Assembly (NCBI GenBank): GCA_950022655.1
Contig: OX465579.1
Coordinates: 51,687,950-51,751,949, forward strand
Origin: Alentia gelatinosa
Lineage: Eukaryota > Annelida > Polychaeta > Phyllodocida > Polynoidae
DNA: 64,000 nucleotides
Direction: 5' to 3'
Below, piece by piece: positions 35,851 through 47,421 of this stretch (its first letter is position 1; each line of letters opens with the position of its first letter). The notes under the pieces are model-generated. The model was given only the letters and a program-made list of their open reading frames with translations. It was not told the DNA's origin and ran no database searches. Both the position numbers and the translations under genes were made by a program.

Positions 35851-36409
35851 GTTTACATATTAATGATGCTATCTGTAGGTGCCAAGCACTGAACTAAACT
35901 TCTCCAGAGCATAACACACTGATCACTTTTCGCATTCTACTTGCATTTGGCAAGCCAGTGTTATGTTTGTTGTGTGGCAGTTGACATATTTATGGAACCT
36001 TAAAAACATCTAACCAAATGACTACATCCATGGATCTCTCAGATCATGTGACCAAAAAGTATTCATAGATATCTCTTATACAAAGCCCTGCTATCGAAAC
36101 ATAAGGAATAACAACAAAAATCGCAAGGACACATTTTGTGATATCTTGCAACTACAAGTCGGATAGTGTGATCGAGGCTTCACATAGTGATATGCATTAT
36201 AGAGACAGCTGCATCTGACTCAGGCCTGACTTAGGCCCGGCGCAATCCGCTCGTATTGTGGCTGAGCTGGTGGGGGCTTAGCTCATAGTGGTGGGTATTA
36301 ATGTGGGGCCGGCGTTGTGCGGTCTCATCCCCGCCTTGGATGATTAGGCCATCAGCCCCTCCTCCCTACATCCCTCTCTACGATCCGTTAACCCTGCTGT
36401 CGGTCCATA

Positions 36410-36620
36410 TGATATAGCAGCCCTCAACCTCAACCCCTCTCTCTCTATCCATCCTCAATCCTTCATTCCTCACCCAAACTTACATCCTTCCATAGTATTC
36501 TCCACCATTCCCATCTCTCTCCCTCAGCTAGCCCTTATCTACGAACCTCTCCAGATTCTTCCCTCTCGCTCTCTCTAAATCTCTCGCTTCCTCTGCAATG
36601 TCTGCCACCCGTATATTACC
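36410..36620. repeat. Pyrimidine-rich low complexity
   Basis: CTCTCTCT, CCATCCTC and CCTTCC blocks on the plus strand. Confidence 0.6.
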
Positions 36621-36899
36621 CTCACTATCCACACCAGGCTCAATACCGAACACTAGATCACGGTCGGGTAATTTTTACCCCACAACGTGACCTTCAACGA
36701 CGATCCTACGTTTTACCTCACTGCATTCATTGGCGGCCTACTCCCATATTCCCCAGTATGTTCCTTCCTGTCCTGCTCTCATATGTCCACTGCTCATAGT
36801 TTTGTTTCTAAAGCTTTCTGTTCCTCCTCTTCCTCATCTATTTCAATCATGGATACCTGCACGTACGCTATACCAAGCACTGACTCCTGGTACCAAACA

Positions 36900-37220
36900 A
36901 TGCCCCAATAGCCGTGAACATCACTAGTGTTCGTCTGAAGGCGGTCAGCGTTCCTGGACGCGCGTCTCCGGCGCGTCTCTCGTGACGCTGTGTGCGCATG
37001 TCATTTCCGGTTCCGTGCTGGCTCCTAGGGTCTCGCCTCATGCATATACATTGTCCTGGCCCCCCTTCCTCCCAGACCACCAACGACTTCCACCTCCTGC
37101 TCCTCAGCTGGCAGCATCAGCCAGTGTCAACACGGGCCTCTACCGGGGTCCTGCCATATTGACCTCCTGCCCCCTGCCCGCCCGCAGCCAACCCTACCCA
37201 CCCTGGCCATGGTATATGTG
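36900..37220. other. GC-rich stretch, no gene recognised
   Basis: GCGCGTCTC and CACGGGCC blocks. Overlapping frames on both strands (36868-37083, 36982-37260) without motifs. Possibly a small CpG patch. Confidence 0.3.
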
Positions 37221-38359
37221 CCAGGTGTTTCGGTTCTTTTTAGGCTCCGTATTTTCATAAGCTCTATTTTCAATGTCAATCTGTGTGTTTCGTTGCCAGA
37301 CAGGTGTGGTAGAGATGGGTTCACGCGCCGTCGTTTGTTGGCTGTGACAGGATCACAGTATATAGAGTCCGAACACACCTAGATTTTGTCCAGTATCAAC
37401 GGCGCCATGCGTTTTATATTGGGATTATGGGGATTAAGAAGAAATTATATTGTCCTGTATTTTAGAGTATGTATCATATTCCTAATTTGCTTAATAAATC
37501 TTATTTTCTTTATAATCCATTTGTTTGGTTTGTTATGAGAAATGAAATAGCGGAGATCTTAACCTGGGCCCTGGGCCCAATATGATTTCTAATTTGCGAA
37601 TTATAAGATCCCAGTTTGAAGAGGTACAAGATAGGTTTTACGTGGTTGTTGATCAAATATTTAATTCCACATTAATAGGAACATCTAACACTGTTCTGCA
37701 CACAAACGTCGTCAAGTTGTCATCTGTGAGGACAGATAAGAGGAAAGATGGAGTCTCCATTAAGTGGTACCCGTCCCTATTCCTTTAGTTTGCCTGTGAT
37801 TCTCACTAGTATCTGGCTCCTACATCGCATAACTGTCACAGAACCGACCCCCTGTTCCTTTACTGTCTCCTTCCGTTCCCTCCACAACCGTTGTGCCTAG
37901 TTCTATCTTCTCTCCTTTCAAGTTTCATAGCGTGGTACAAACTCAAATACAGTGAATGGACTATCCATTCAATCCTCCCTATCCATTCAAGACTGCCCTG
38001 TTCCCTGTCCAATCCCACTCCATTCATGACGTTTCCCCCTGTCTGGTCTGGCCACAACAAGTGGTGCTTCATGGTGGCGACCAGCCTCGTTATCGCCATT
38101 TACGCCGACTTTAATCTCGTCGCCGTGAGTTTTCATACGGGAAATAACCGGAAACTAATTAAAGCGGGCCGCGTCTTATATCCCAGGGCAGGTGGCGAAA
38201 TAGAATCAGGCAATGGGCGCAGTGGGGAGGCGGGGAATTCTCATAAGAGCCGCGCCCTTCCCGATGAGGCTTAAGCTCCTTAGGGCAGGCAGAGTAGTGG
38301 GGGAGGGGCGCCTAGACGCCGACAAATAGAGTAAGTTTGATCTCCGCCCTGGTAGGCGG
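37221..38359. other. Non-coding stretch, nothing recognised
   Basis: AT-rich then mixed. The frames at 37860-38274 on opposite strands are unsupported. Confidence 0.4.
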
Positions 38360-38504
38360 CGCCCGCCACCCACCGCCCGCCGCCTCCCGCCCGCTGCCCG
38401 CCACCCACCGCCCGCCACCTGCCGCCCGCCGCCAACTGCCCGCCACCCGCCGCCCGCCGCCCGCCGCCCGCCGCCCGCCGCCCGCCGCCCGCCGCCCGCC
38501 CATC
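38360..38504. repeat. CCGCCCG heptamer array
   Basis: The right half (about 38440-38504) is a near-perfect 7 bp CCGCCCG repeat. The left half is degenerate (CCACC, CTGCC variants). The minus strand carries GGGCGGCGGGCGG runs with G-quadruplex potential. Alanine/glycine/arginine-rich frames on both strands are repeat translations. Confidence 0.95.
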
Positions 38505-38559
38505 CCCCTCTATGATATACACTTCCGCTTATTGACGGAGACCGCACATCGCCGCAAGC

Positions 38560-39060
38560 CATTTAGTCTCCACAACCCATCCGCGCCTGGCTCCCAACCT
38601 GCCCGGCCGAGATTTCCTGCCTCCCTCCATACCCACCTGCTACAGCCTGCCTGCCACCCTTAACGCCTGTCTTAGGTTACACATTCCAGCCTTTCTTCCC
38701 ACATGTTCAAGCCTGCCTGCCAGCCTTCCAACCTTCCTCGCGTTCCTCGACTGTCCATGTTCACGTCCCCCCAAGAGCCATGCATGCCACGACACCCACC
38801 CGTGAGTATATTATCATACCCTCATACCTGTCACGCAATTTCATTAGTACCTCACATCCTCCCTCCATTCCGCCTCCATCACCGCTCACTATAGGTCCCT
38901 GACAACCACTCCTGCCACCCTATCCTGCCCCGATCGCCCGCTTACCGCCCGCCACCCCTGCGCACCTTCCTTCGCCCCGACCCACGTCCATCATACACCC
39001 CCACTCAAGCACCACCGACCACCATTCCTGCTAACTGTCCTCCCCTGCAAGCCCCCCTCC
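38560..39060. repeat. C-rich degenerate low-complexity block
   Basis: CCTGCC, CCACC and CCTCC motifs recur without a clean period. It follows the heptamer array. Confidence 0.5.
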
Positions 39061-39165
39061 CCCTTTCCGGCCGCCATCATGGCAGATTCATGCAGTCTGA
39101 AATTTGTGGCATCGATTGGTCGGCTTTAATCTTGGCCATTAGCGCTGAAATAATAAATCCGGCGG
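39061..39165. promoter_or_regulatory. Possible non-coding element with homeodomain-like sites
   Basis: A short, complex island between low-complexity blocks: GCCGCCATCATGGC, CGATTGGTCGGC, TTTAATCTTGGCCATTAG and AATAATAAATC. Its texture differs from both flanks. Conservation was not tested. Confidence 0.2.
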
Positions 39166-39339
39166 AGTCGGCCACCACGTGCTCGGACTACTTATGTGAC
39201 AGGTGGGGCTGAGAGTAGAGGCGAGGATGGGCCGCCGAGCCGTGTAGTGAGCCGGACGGGGGAGGACCGGGCAGGCATTGGTGGGGTATGGTTGGGATAA
39301 GTATACAGGAATATGGTCGGGTATAGCAGGCTGCAACCT

Positions 39340-39446
39340 GGGACCTGTTTCACTAGTTTTGTGACATGTCTAGATGGCGTCTAGATGGTGTGTCCAGTTT
39401 CATAGACTTGTCACAGAAATGTCACAAAACTAGTGAAACAGGTCCC
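39340..39446. mobile_element. Foldback element with perfect 28 bp arms
   Basis: Arms at 39340-39367 and 39419-39446 are exact reverse complements, beginning GGGACCTGTTTCACTAG. The 51 bp centre holds GTCTAGATGG twice. Total length is 107 bp. It is likely a MITE or a recent inverted duplication. No coding capacity. Confidence 0.8.
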
Positions 39447-39479
39447 TGGCAGGTCAGTTGAGGTCTGATAATCTATGGT

Positions 39480-39850
39480 GTGACGTAGTGGAAGCGTTGG
39501 GAGGTGGGTATAGGAAGGTTGGGTTGAGGGTTGGGTTAGGGAGGGATGAGGTAGGTTCGGTGTTGTGAGAAATGGTGAACCGTTGTGTGGTGTGGATCAG
39601 GGTGCAGTATACTAGGATGATGTATATGGTGAGGAATGGTCTGGCGTGGTGAAGATATTGTGAGGTTGATTGGGGTAGGTTGAGTTAAGGCATAGGGATC
39701 GGATAGGATTGGTACTGTAGCATATGGTATGGTGTTGTGTTATGGAAGAGAGTGGTTCATAGAAGGGTGCAGTTAAGTGTGTTGTGGGTGCAGGGTGTGT
39801 TGTAGAGTTGTTAAAGAATGGCATCGTATGGCCAGGCATGGTGACGCATG
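39480..39850. repeat. G/T-rich low-complexity block with telomere-like G-runs
   Basis: GGTTGGG, GGTATGG and GTGTTGTG recur. At 39521-39545, five GGG runs with TT, TTA and TTGA loops resemble eroded TTAGGG-type sequence and fit a quadruplex pattern. Confidence 0.55.
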
Positions 39851-39997
39851 GCATATTTGGGATATTTGCGACTAAGACTATGTGAAGTATCTGGATGGAT
39901 AATCAGTGTGGAACTTAGGGCGTTCCAATTGAAAGTATGGAGAGAATCAGACCCAATAGAATGAAGAATCAAGGCAGGTCCTACCAGTGACGATAAA

Positions 39998-40384
39998 AAG
40001 CCATTTTCCTTGGGCCGATTATTCACCACCGATCTGCAATCGAGAACCACCGATCGATTTTCTTTTGTACACCGATGCAAGTTCGGTGAATGGAAACAAC
40101 CTGGCGTTTACAAGTTCACCGATTCATTGTACATGGACCATGTAATAGGCCACCACCGACTAACTTGGTCAGCAACCGACAGAATCAAAACACTTTGATT
40201 CCATCGGTGAAGTCCAAGGTTTCAACATGAACATTAAACTGGTATGGGTATAAAAATTGCAGGAAAAATAAAGTAGACACCGCTCCCTCTCTGATTATAT
40301 GATACCGAAATACAGTCGGTAGCACAGCCGACAGGGGAACTCACTCAATCGGTGCCGTTTTCGTCGGTTAGTGGAAAATGACTT
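39998..40384. mobile_element. MITE family C, copy 3 (387 bp)
   Basis: Left end AAGCCATTTTCCTTGGGCCG and right end CGGTTAGTGGAAAATGACTT are imperfect inverted repeats matching family C. Several ACCGAT/ATCGGT motifs occur inside. It is the longest and most diverged of the three copies. No clear target duplication. Confidence 0.65.
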
Positions 40385-41040
40385 GATGGGCACACATTGT
40401 TCGCGCTCACTTGTCACTAGTAGAAAATAGCACTCCTGGCGACACCAAACGGAATGAGGAGATGTAGGAAGTATTGGAAGGAAAGAAATATCGAAAGAAT
40501 TGTATGATGAAAAACGAGCCTGTAGTCTGGAAATGTAGGGTTGATTAAATTGGAAGCTTGGTGCCTCTGTGACAGAAGGTAGGAGATGGTCACGTCATAT
40601 ATGGCACTGTTTAAATACTCAGTCAATTGGACAGATACATGAATCAAACATTTACCGATCTAAGTGGTTAATTCAATATTAAAACATTCAAATAATGCCT
40701 GTCAGTGAGGACAGATTAAAAAAAACACTAATAGGCTGGGCGGACATACAAGGAATGGTAATGGGTGCCAACGTGGTGCTCAGGTGAGAGTGCGATATCA
40801 TCTACTCGTGCCACACTTTGGTTTTATATTATGATGCAAATCTTACCCTTCATCATACTGATAATGAAATTTCAATTACTCGAACCTCCCATGCCCTACG
40901 CAAAGAGTATGATCAGCCATTCGCCATGCACGTTCAAGTTCCCATCACCGCACTACGCGTTTCAGCCCAAATTTCATTGATTCGATATCGTCGTGTTATG
41001 ACCCTGGAAGTTGCTACGGCGTCAAACCCCATCAGTTGGC
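40385..41040. other. Non-coding stretch, nothing recognised
   Basis: No supported feature. Nested short frames at 40765-41060 are not recognised. Confidence 0.45.
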
Positions 41041-41450
41041 CCCATCCCTCCCGGTGGTGATATAGGGGGTGAAAGGGGATGGCTATAAGGGCGGGAGGCG
41101 ATAGGAGGCGGGGCGTTAAGGCGGCCGTTTCGGGGAGGTACAGGAGGATGGGACCATGGTGGAGGAACCGGAGTAGCCTCCTTCACCTCCTTACACTGCT
41201 ATTGGTGCCTAGCGTTAAGCTCGGCCCTGATTTAACAGCCTACTCCACGGTACATCTCCGGCCCGTCTCACACACCGCCGCCCGCGCCGCCCGCCAGGGG
41301 TCAGGGCACTGGCCGCCAGGGGGCGGGTCTCCCCTACATCACTACCCGTAGATATTAGCACCGTGCGGCCATACGTCACGGTCCGGCCGGGTTTATCAAC
41401 ACGGGCGGGGCATACGTCACGCCGGGAAGGCAGAGGGGTATAACCGGCCA
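41041..41450. promoter_or_regulatory. CpG-rich patch with CTCF-like site
   Basis: GC-rich, many CpG. CCGCCAGGGGGCGG at 41313-41326 fits the vertebrate/fly-type CTCF core closely. TACGTCACG repeats occur near 41373 and 41412. No exon assigned. Confidence 0.3.
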
Positions 41451-41489
41451 CCGTCCACTTGTCACCAGCCGGCCGCAGAGGGACGGTTG

Positions 41490-41700
41490 CCTCCCACCAC
41501 CCACCACCACAAGCCCACTATCGGCAACCTACCAGCAGCAACCCACCACCAACCATCTACCACCTGCCACCCACAGCCCGCCACCTACTACCAGCCACCC
41601 GTCAACCGTCACCCAGCTCGACCTGCCCAACAGCCACCATCCGTCTACCCACCATCTACCACTCTGCTGCCCCCTCCCCAACTGTCTTCCCACAGAAACA
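41490..41700. repeat. CCACC-type degenerate minisatellite
   Basis: Repeating CCCACCACC, CTACCACC, TGCCACCC and AGCCACCC. It gives proline/histidine-rich frames in two registers, which are not accepted as genes. Confidence 0.7.
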
Positions 41701-43785
41701 TATCTATAGACCTTTTTTCCACAGGCCGGGAGTGCGCCTTATCTGCCTGGTTACGCCACGCGCTCTGCCAAACTACTATGTTGCAACGTATTCTCTAGCA
41801 TTAGAGGACCGAGTGTATGAGTGTAATACGTTTGCAATATATGTCTGTGTCCGAAAGTTTTGGTGAGGGTTTCTAGTGTTCTAGTGAGGGGTCAATGTTA
41901 TAGTTATCACATAGTATTCTTTCCTCATGACTTAGTCATTCTCGGTCACATCTTAGCAGACTTCCATCCATCATGTCTTTGCCTTCCCCGCTCATTAATC
42001 GGAGTCAGCCTTCATTATAAATAAATCAACCTCAATCTCGATCATTCTCCAATACACCCAACTATCTCAGGATTTAATGGCTTTCCTATACAGATTGAAA
42101 CCCAATATTCCTTACAAAATCGCCCTACCGATTTATGTAACCCACTCTCCCTGCCTATTAGATTTTCCTACTGGTCATATTCGTGCAACTATTTAAAATT
42201 CTTTCTCCTGTTACCAAAGTTTCCTATTTCCTCACATATACAGGTACGTCGCACAGGTAAGCTGTACTGATTCACCCACTGCCAGCTTATCATAGATTAC
42301 TTCTTCAACATCCCATATCTAGTCCTTCATATTCACTTATCCGCATGAAAAAAATATGATTCGCTCAGGAAATTCAACCCTTCATATCCATAATCCCGCG
42401 TTGCTACTGGCGGGGGATTAACCCTTAAAGTCCATCCTCCGATGCTAGGCTTGAAGCCTCCATGATATATTACAGACCACCTTTCAGGATATAGCTACCC
42501 GCTGCGGTGCGTTCACCCTCGCCTGTACAAGTTACTGAAGGTCCTATTACAAGTACATCATTCACCTCATTGGTCTCCTATATTGCCCGGCACAAGGCCG
42601 CCTGCATATCTTATCCCATACTAAAAATAAACTCTCAATAGATTAGCCACCTCAGCGAATAGCTATCTCTCTCGTCGCTCTATAAATTTGGGCTTCTATA
42701 CTTTTGCGTCGCTTAAAATATCACGTGATCGAGGTAGGGGACAGCGCGGTGTAGTTAGTAAGGTGCTGGAGAACTGATGGAGAGGGTCATCCGTAAAACA
42801 TCTCGGCCATACTCTTTGCGTATCAGGGTCACGGTTATCTTTTTCCCGGGAGCAGAATATTGCCAATCAAATTACCTAATTAGGAACTTACACACCGATA
42901 TTATGATTGAAAGCGATCATGTATCTAACCTATCAATATAGAGACCCGTCTCTGAACAGTCCTAACCTTAGTTCACTGTCTTCACTTCATGTCTGGCCGT
43001 AAGTCCTGGTAGATCTGACAACATATATAACATGACACCACTCGCTTATGGTTTTTATCGACCGACCTGAATGTATGCTATTTGCAGCATTTCCTCCTGG
43101 ACTGTGCATGTCGTGAAGCAGACTATGTGGCGACTCCTCTCACCTTTACATTTATAACTAATCCCGCTGTTTAGCCTCAATTTGGCCATTTAAAAAAATC
43201 TCGTTCTCGAGATATCCGATCTCTCCGTCCCAGAATAAATCGCTCTGGAAGGTAATATTCTAGGCGGAATATTATTCCCTGTTTTGCACTGATGTGGTAA
43301 GATATCATATCCATGTCGTTTCGGGCAATGAAATGCAATTCTTATGAATTTTGAAGTAACTCATTTGGGTTTAGGAGCGACTGTGCCGTATATATACATA
43401 TATGGTCTTCTGACCACCTATTACTAGGTGTAGAGAATTATTCTCAGACCGGGCACCTTTCTACCAAGATAAGGCTTCGTCCCGGCCAAATTCATTTCCT
43501 GAACAGCTGCGGCGCCGGAGTTGTCATGGCGGCTGGGGCTCTGTGGGGGCGGATGTGAGTCTGTATGTGGAAGTAGAAGTGGAGTATCAGATAGAACGTT
43601 GTTTGCATTCTTGTATAGAGGCAGGGAGCTTAGTGTATCGGTGTGCATATATATAGGAAAAACGGTAGTAATTGTGTGAAGGTCTATGGGATGCAGTGCG
43701 ATCGTTAGCAGTGGCATGTACTTCATACACGTAGATCTATATAGGATGTGCTGTGTGCATACTATCAATTAAGGATCTGCTGGAA
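41701..43785. other. Non-coding stretch, nothing recognised
   Basis: Two kilobases of unique-looking DNA with few open frames. No repeats noted. Confidence 0.5.
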
Positions 43786-43821
43786 GAATCCTTTCAATTT
43801 GAGTTTGAATCCTTTCAATTT
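43786..43821. repeat. 21 bp tandem duplication
   Basis: GAATCCTTTCAATTT at 43786-43800 and again at 43807-43821. It lies inside an unsupported 130-residue plus-strand frame (43753-44145). Confidence 0.85.
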
Positions 43822-45213
43822 CCAACAACCCCTGACGGGGATGACAGGAGTATTTCCAAACAATGGAAATGTGGACTGTGTGCTCATTGGCTAATGTTCC
43901 TGAAATCACAAAGGGAAATACTCCGAATCATGCAGATGATCGTTCTCGCTGCACTGCGGCTGTTGTTTTTCTTTGTGCCAATGTTAACTGAATGCCGGAA
44001 TGATCACAGGGAAGGAATAATTAAACCTTCCATGGGAATTTGCATTTATACTCAACATCATACGATTTTTTACCCCGTCCACTCGCTTTTGCAATTAAGA
44101 AAGTTGACATTCTTATTGGTTAGCTACTTATCATGCTGTACATAGTGTGTTAGGTAAGGAACATGCTATGTGTTTAGATATATGAGTTAGGTGAAGTGTG
44201 GAAGAGACGGAACCGGGATCGTTCCGCTGCTGGTTCTGGCAGGCAGCGTTCAAAGTGAGTTGTCGCTATTAAGTTTTTAATGACTCCCCCTGGTGAGGGA
44301 CGCAGGGGATTGATTAGACACGACTGCCTTATGTAAGTAGCTGGCAGGGGACCAGTCAGATCCTGGCAAGCCGCCATCGCTCGTGGGCGGGAAGCCACGG
44401 CGCTGCCTGTTCTATTAGCTCTCAGTGCCTACTTGGCTTCCCATTGTGTTTGGTTGTCAGAATGTACATGGCTTCCAGCGTTGTTTATCATCCATCCTTA
44501 ATCACGTTTACATGACCTTCCACTGCCCGCGGGTTTATGAGACCCGTGCATAAATTGACCTCTTTGTGTTTGAATTTGTCAATTCAAGTTGACAACTCAT
44601 TAGGATGCACTTATTGATTGTGTCTGTGGTCTGTAGTTAATGTATGGGCTCATGCGAATGCCATGATTGACCTGTTGGTACATGTCCGTTTAATGAGTGC
44701 TGTCATGAGAATAGACAGAAATACACGCAGTACCAACAGTATGTAAAACGAAGTCGAGCTTTCACTTTCACAGATTACGTGTACCCAAAAGGTGTTCATT
44801 ATACATATAAATATTTACAGTATATAATGAATACATAGTATATTTATTTATGTTGGACTCACTACAAGGATATCAGGACGTTTATCATCATGGGAGAAAT
44901 AAAGATTTTTTTTGCTATGATATCTAGTGCGTATGTACCTACACTATAGAATGTATGAATGTAGAAATATACATGAAAGTTAGGGATGTTAGGTACTATG
45001 GGGGCAGTGGTACTTTACGGACACGATGCTTATTTTATACACATGTAAACACAATGATATCAAGACAATGTAAAGATGTAAGGTAGCTGGATACTGCAAA
45101 AGCATTGGTATTCTACCGGTGCTCTTTAGCTGTTGTTACGACTACTTATATCTATCTATACAATGCCTGTATGAACATATATAGTAGTTAGGAAGGACAC
45201 ACTGATAAGATGT
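43822..45213. other. Non-coding stretch, nothing recognised
   Basis: AT-rich, especially 44740-45200. No supported gene. Confidence 0.5.
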
Positions 45214-45230
45214 GGGGGGGGGGGGGGGGG
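45214..45230 (+). repeat. G17 homopolymer
   Basis: Seventeen consecutive G on the plus strand; its true length is prone to sequencing and assembly error. Confidence 0.9.
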
Positions 45231-45289
45231 CTAGATATTATGATAGCAGTAATGTTTTACTGGTGTTGTTTTTTCGGCCTCGTGTTCAG

Positions 45290-45450
45290 GATGCACGTGA
45301 CTACCAGTCAGAAATGTCACGAGACCAGTTTGCCCACGTGGCAGAGGTCAATCAGATGAACGGGCGGCAATTAATTATCCCTCCAAGGCCTCGTTTACCG
45401 CCATAAATTGTGTCACTTTAATAATTAACAACTTAATGACCCCCGCCTCC
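45290..45450. promoter_or_regulatory. Candidate regulatory element with homeodomain sites
   Basis: CCACGTGGCAGAGGTCAATCA is followed by GGCAATTAATTATCC, TTACCGCCATAAATTG and AATAATTAACAACTTAATGA. The high information texture and four AT-rich homeodomain-type sites in 90 bp stand out from the flanks. Function unproven. Confidence 0.25.
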
Positions 45451-45925
45451 ACACCCCCAAAGCTGCTTTTTGTGCAGCATTAGACAGAGTTATTGAGCTT
45501 GATCTACATTGAATGTTTAGAAGGAATACTGTCACATCCAGCCACATGAATCACCTGTATTTCCTCATGTCATCATATTGTTCGGCATTATGCCGGTAAT
45601 TCAGTAATGTAACTTGATACTTTATCATTGTAAGATTATCTATTGGGATGGATTACAAAGAAGAGTATATTTCAAAGCGCCTCAAAAAGAGAATCATCAG
45701 ATAGATAGAAAACAACTCTTCTGTCAATAAAAACAAAGTATCCTTGTCGCTGATTTAGCAAAAAGTGCAGGCAGGCATAATAAAGTAGCAAAGTCAGATA
45801 TTTGACAGTGGTAGTGAAACACACTTCTTCGGGTTTCAAATAAGGACCGGCAGATGTGTATATGAGATCTAGGCGTATATGTGGTGGGGGATATCAATAA
45901 AAATAAACCAGACATACTTTATCTT

Positions 45926-45960
45926 TAAAGGCTGCAGCCTTTACATGTTTACATGTAAAG
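45926..45960. repeat. Two overlapping palindromes
   Basis: TAAAGGCTGCAGCCTTTA (45926-45943) is a perfect 18 bp palindrome. CTTTACATGT (45939-45948) pairs with ACATGTAAAG (45951-45960) across a 2 bp loop. They share five bases, so only one hairpin can form fully at a time. Confidence 0.85.
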
Positions 45961-46044
45961 TTATCCGCAGGCATTATTTCTAAGCGCTAACACCAAGTGC
46001 TATAGCCCTCGCTAAACTCAAGTTTCCATGTACTACTTGGTACC

Positions 46045-46332
46045 TAAGGCCCGGCGTCCACCTACTACGATATGGCACTGATATGGTCTACGATGCACCT
46101 CCCGATACAAAATAGAAATCGCGTCGGAAGGTCACCTAATATCGAGGCAGTTGACCATGTTTTTGCGATTAGACACCGATAAAAACCCCATACAATGCGT
46201 GCTGGATTGGCATGTCTAGACATATGTCTAAGATTTTGCACCTCTTCGGTATGTCTCCGATATTTGGTTTTTGTATCGGTGCCATATCGGTAGAGCTAAA
46301 TTTCCATCGTAGTAGGTGGACGCCAGGCCTTA
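46045..46332 (+). mobile_element. MITE family B, intact copy (288 bp)
   Basis: 26 bp terminal inverted repeats (46045-46070 and 46307-46332) with a single mismatch, beginning TAAGGCC and containing GGCGTCCACCTACTACGA. The interior matches the reverse complement of the decayed copy at 3641-3883. No transposase. The frame at 46212-46403 runs through it and is not a gene. Confidence 0.9.
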
Positions 46333-46554
46333 AAGGCGTATCCCACTATCACGATTTGAGCCTCCGACACACTACGATAGCCTTACGACAAGCGTTCCGA
46401 TGAAAAAAATGAAATTTGTATCGGAAGGAACGAGTCTAGCTTTCACGATGGACCCGTTCCTTCCGATAAAAATTTCATTTTTTCATCGGAACGCTTGTCG
46501 TAAGGCTATCGTAGTGTGTCGGAGGCTCAAATCGTGATAGTGGGATACCCCTTT
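46332..46554. mobile_element. Long near-perfect foldback element
   Basis: About 223 bp made of two arms of roughly 100 bp that are almost exact reverse complements, around a ~14 bp centre (TAGCTTTCACGATG). Arms begin AAAGGCGTATCCCACTATCA and contain CGACAAGCGTTCCGATG. Mismatches are few: one C/G difference near the ends and small differences in the A/T run. It abuts the family B MITE at 46332 with no spacer. The low divergence between arms suggests a young element or arm homogenisation. Confidence 0.9.
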
Positions 46555-47154
46555 TACTGTCGCCTAACTAACTGCACTGCGATTTGTGGCGAGTGAGCAC
46601 GCTTGTCCTGGAAAACAAAGTTACACCTTCCCGGTGCCGATAATTAACACTACGCGTAGAACTAAGACATAATGTTGAATAGAACAGTAACTGTCATATC
46701 TAGATATCGGTAAATAGTTACCATATGTAATATTTTTATCTCATAGCGCCCTTCGTTCTTTTATTGGTAGGTTGCGATTGAGATGCGGCATATAAACCAA
46801 CACGAACTGAAATAGCAGCATACTGTAATATGCCATCTTCCCTGTCCCATTATTTGTTTTCGCTTTGGCCTGCGACATTAACTGCGACAAGCGTTAAACT
46901 CACAATTTGACAGTTTATACAAGACATCTTCAAATTTCTGCCATTTGAATAATCATACCTCACAAAACCTGATCTAAAATCTCGAGAATTTACTTGTGCG
47001 TGTCTCGTGAAATATGATAGGGATATTAAATTGTGAGGAGAGGTTCAGTGTTTGTAGACCGTAAAAAGAAAGAGATCAATAATGTCAACCGCTCGATCAT
47101 GTTAAAAATGGAAAAGAGCCGTTTTGACGGGCGGCTGATTGAGTGTTTGACGTA
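46555..47154. other. Non-coding stretch, nothing recognised
   Basis: Unique-looking DNA. Confidence 0.5.
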
Positions 47155-47421
47155 TTATCTTACTGCTCGAGCCCAGTCTGCTTTTGTTGGGGACATCTTC
47201 TGAACAGAACTTTTGTTTGCTGTAGTCGGACAGAGATTTTCTTTGTGTTCTCCGTTATTCATGTTTTTACCTGTGCATATTAGGAGATTGCTATTGAAGT
47301 AAGAAAATAAGGCAGTTTTTGCATTCTTTCTGTTGAGTAGAAATGCATTGGTTTGTAATGGCATTACTGAGATGCTGTCAGTGCTGTTTATCCCATCACC
47401 ACCCATGAGAATCATCCCCAT
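47155..47421 (-). CDS. Candidate small exon or ORF, very low confidence
   Basis: An 88-residue frame of more protein-like composition than most here (balanced N, K, S, L, T; a polar C-terminal half with NNGEHKENLCP). Just before the stop, the minus strand reads GCAGTAAGAT, which would be a good splice donor, so the frame could be a first coding exon. An in-frame TGA lies six bases upstream of the first ATG, so it cannot extend 5'. No domain is recognised, no partner exon was found, and the Kozak context is poor. Chance is the more likely explanation. Confidence 0.15.
   Translation of the reverse strand: MGMILMGGDGINSTDSISVMPLQTNAFLLNRKNAKTALFSYFNSNLLICTGKNMNNGEHKENLCPTTANKSSVQKMSPTKADWARAVR

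Noticed and set aside
38206..38663. Alanine/glycine/arginine-rich frames on both strands
   Set aside because: Direct translations of the CCGCCCG repeat, open in several registers.
41459..41866. 135-residue proline/histidine-rich frame
   Set aside because: Translation of the CCACC minisatellite; a second register is open too.
43753..44145. 130-residue plus-strand frame with a hydrophobic middle
   Set aside because: No recognisable family, no splice context, and it contains a simple 21 bp duplication.
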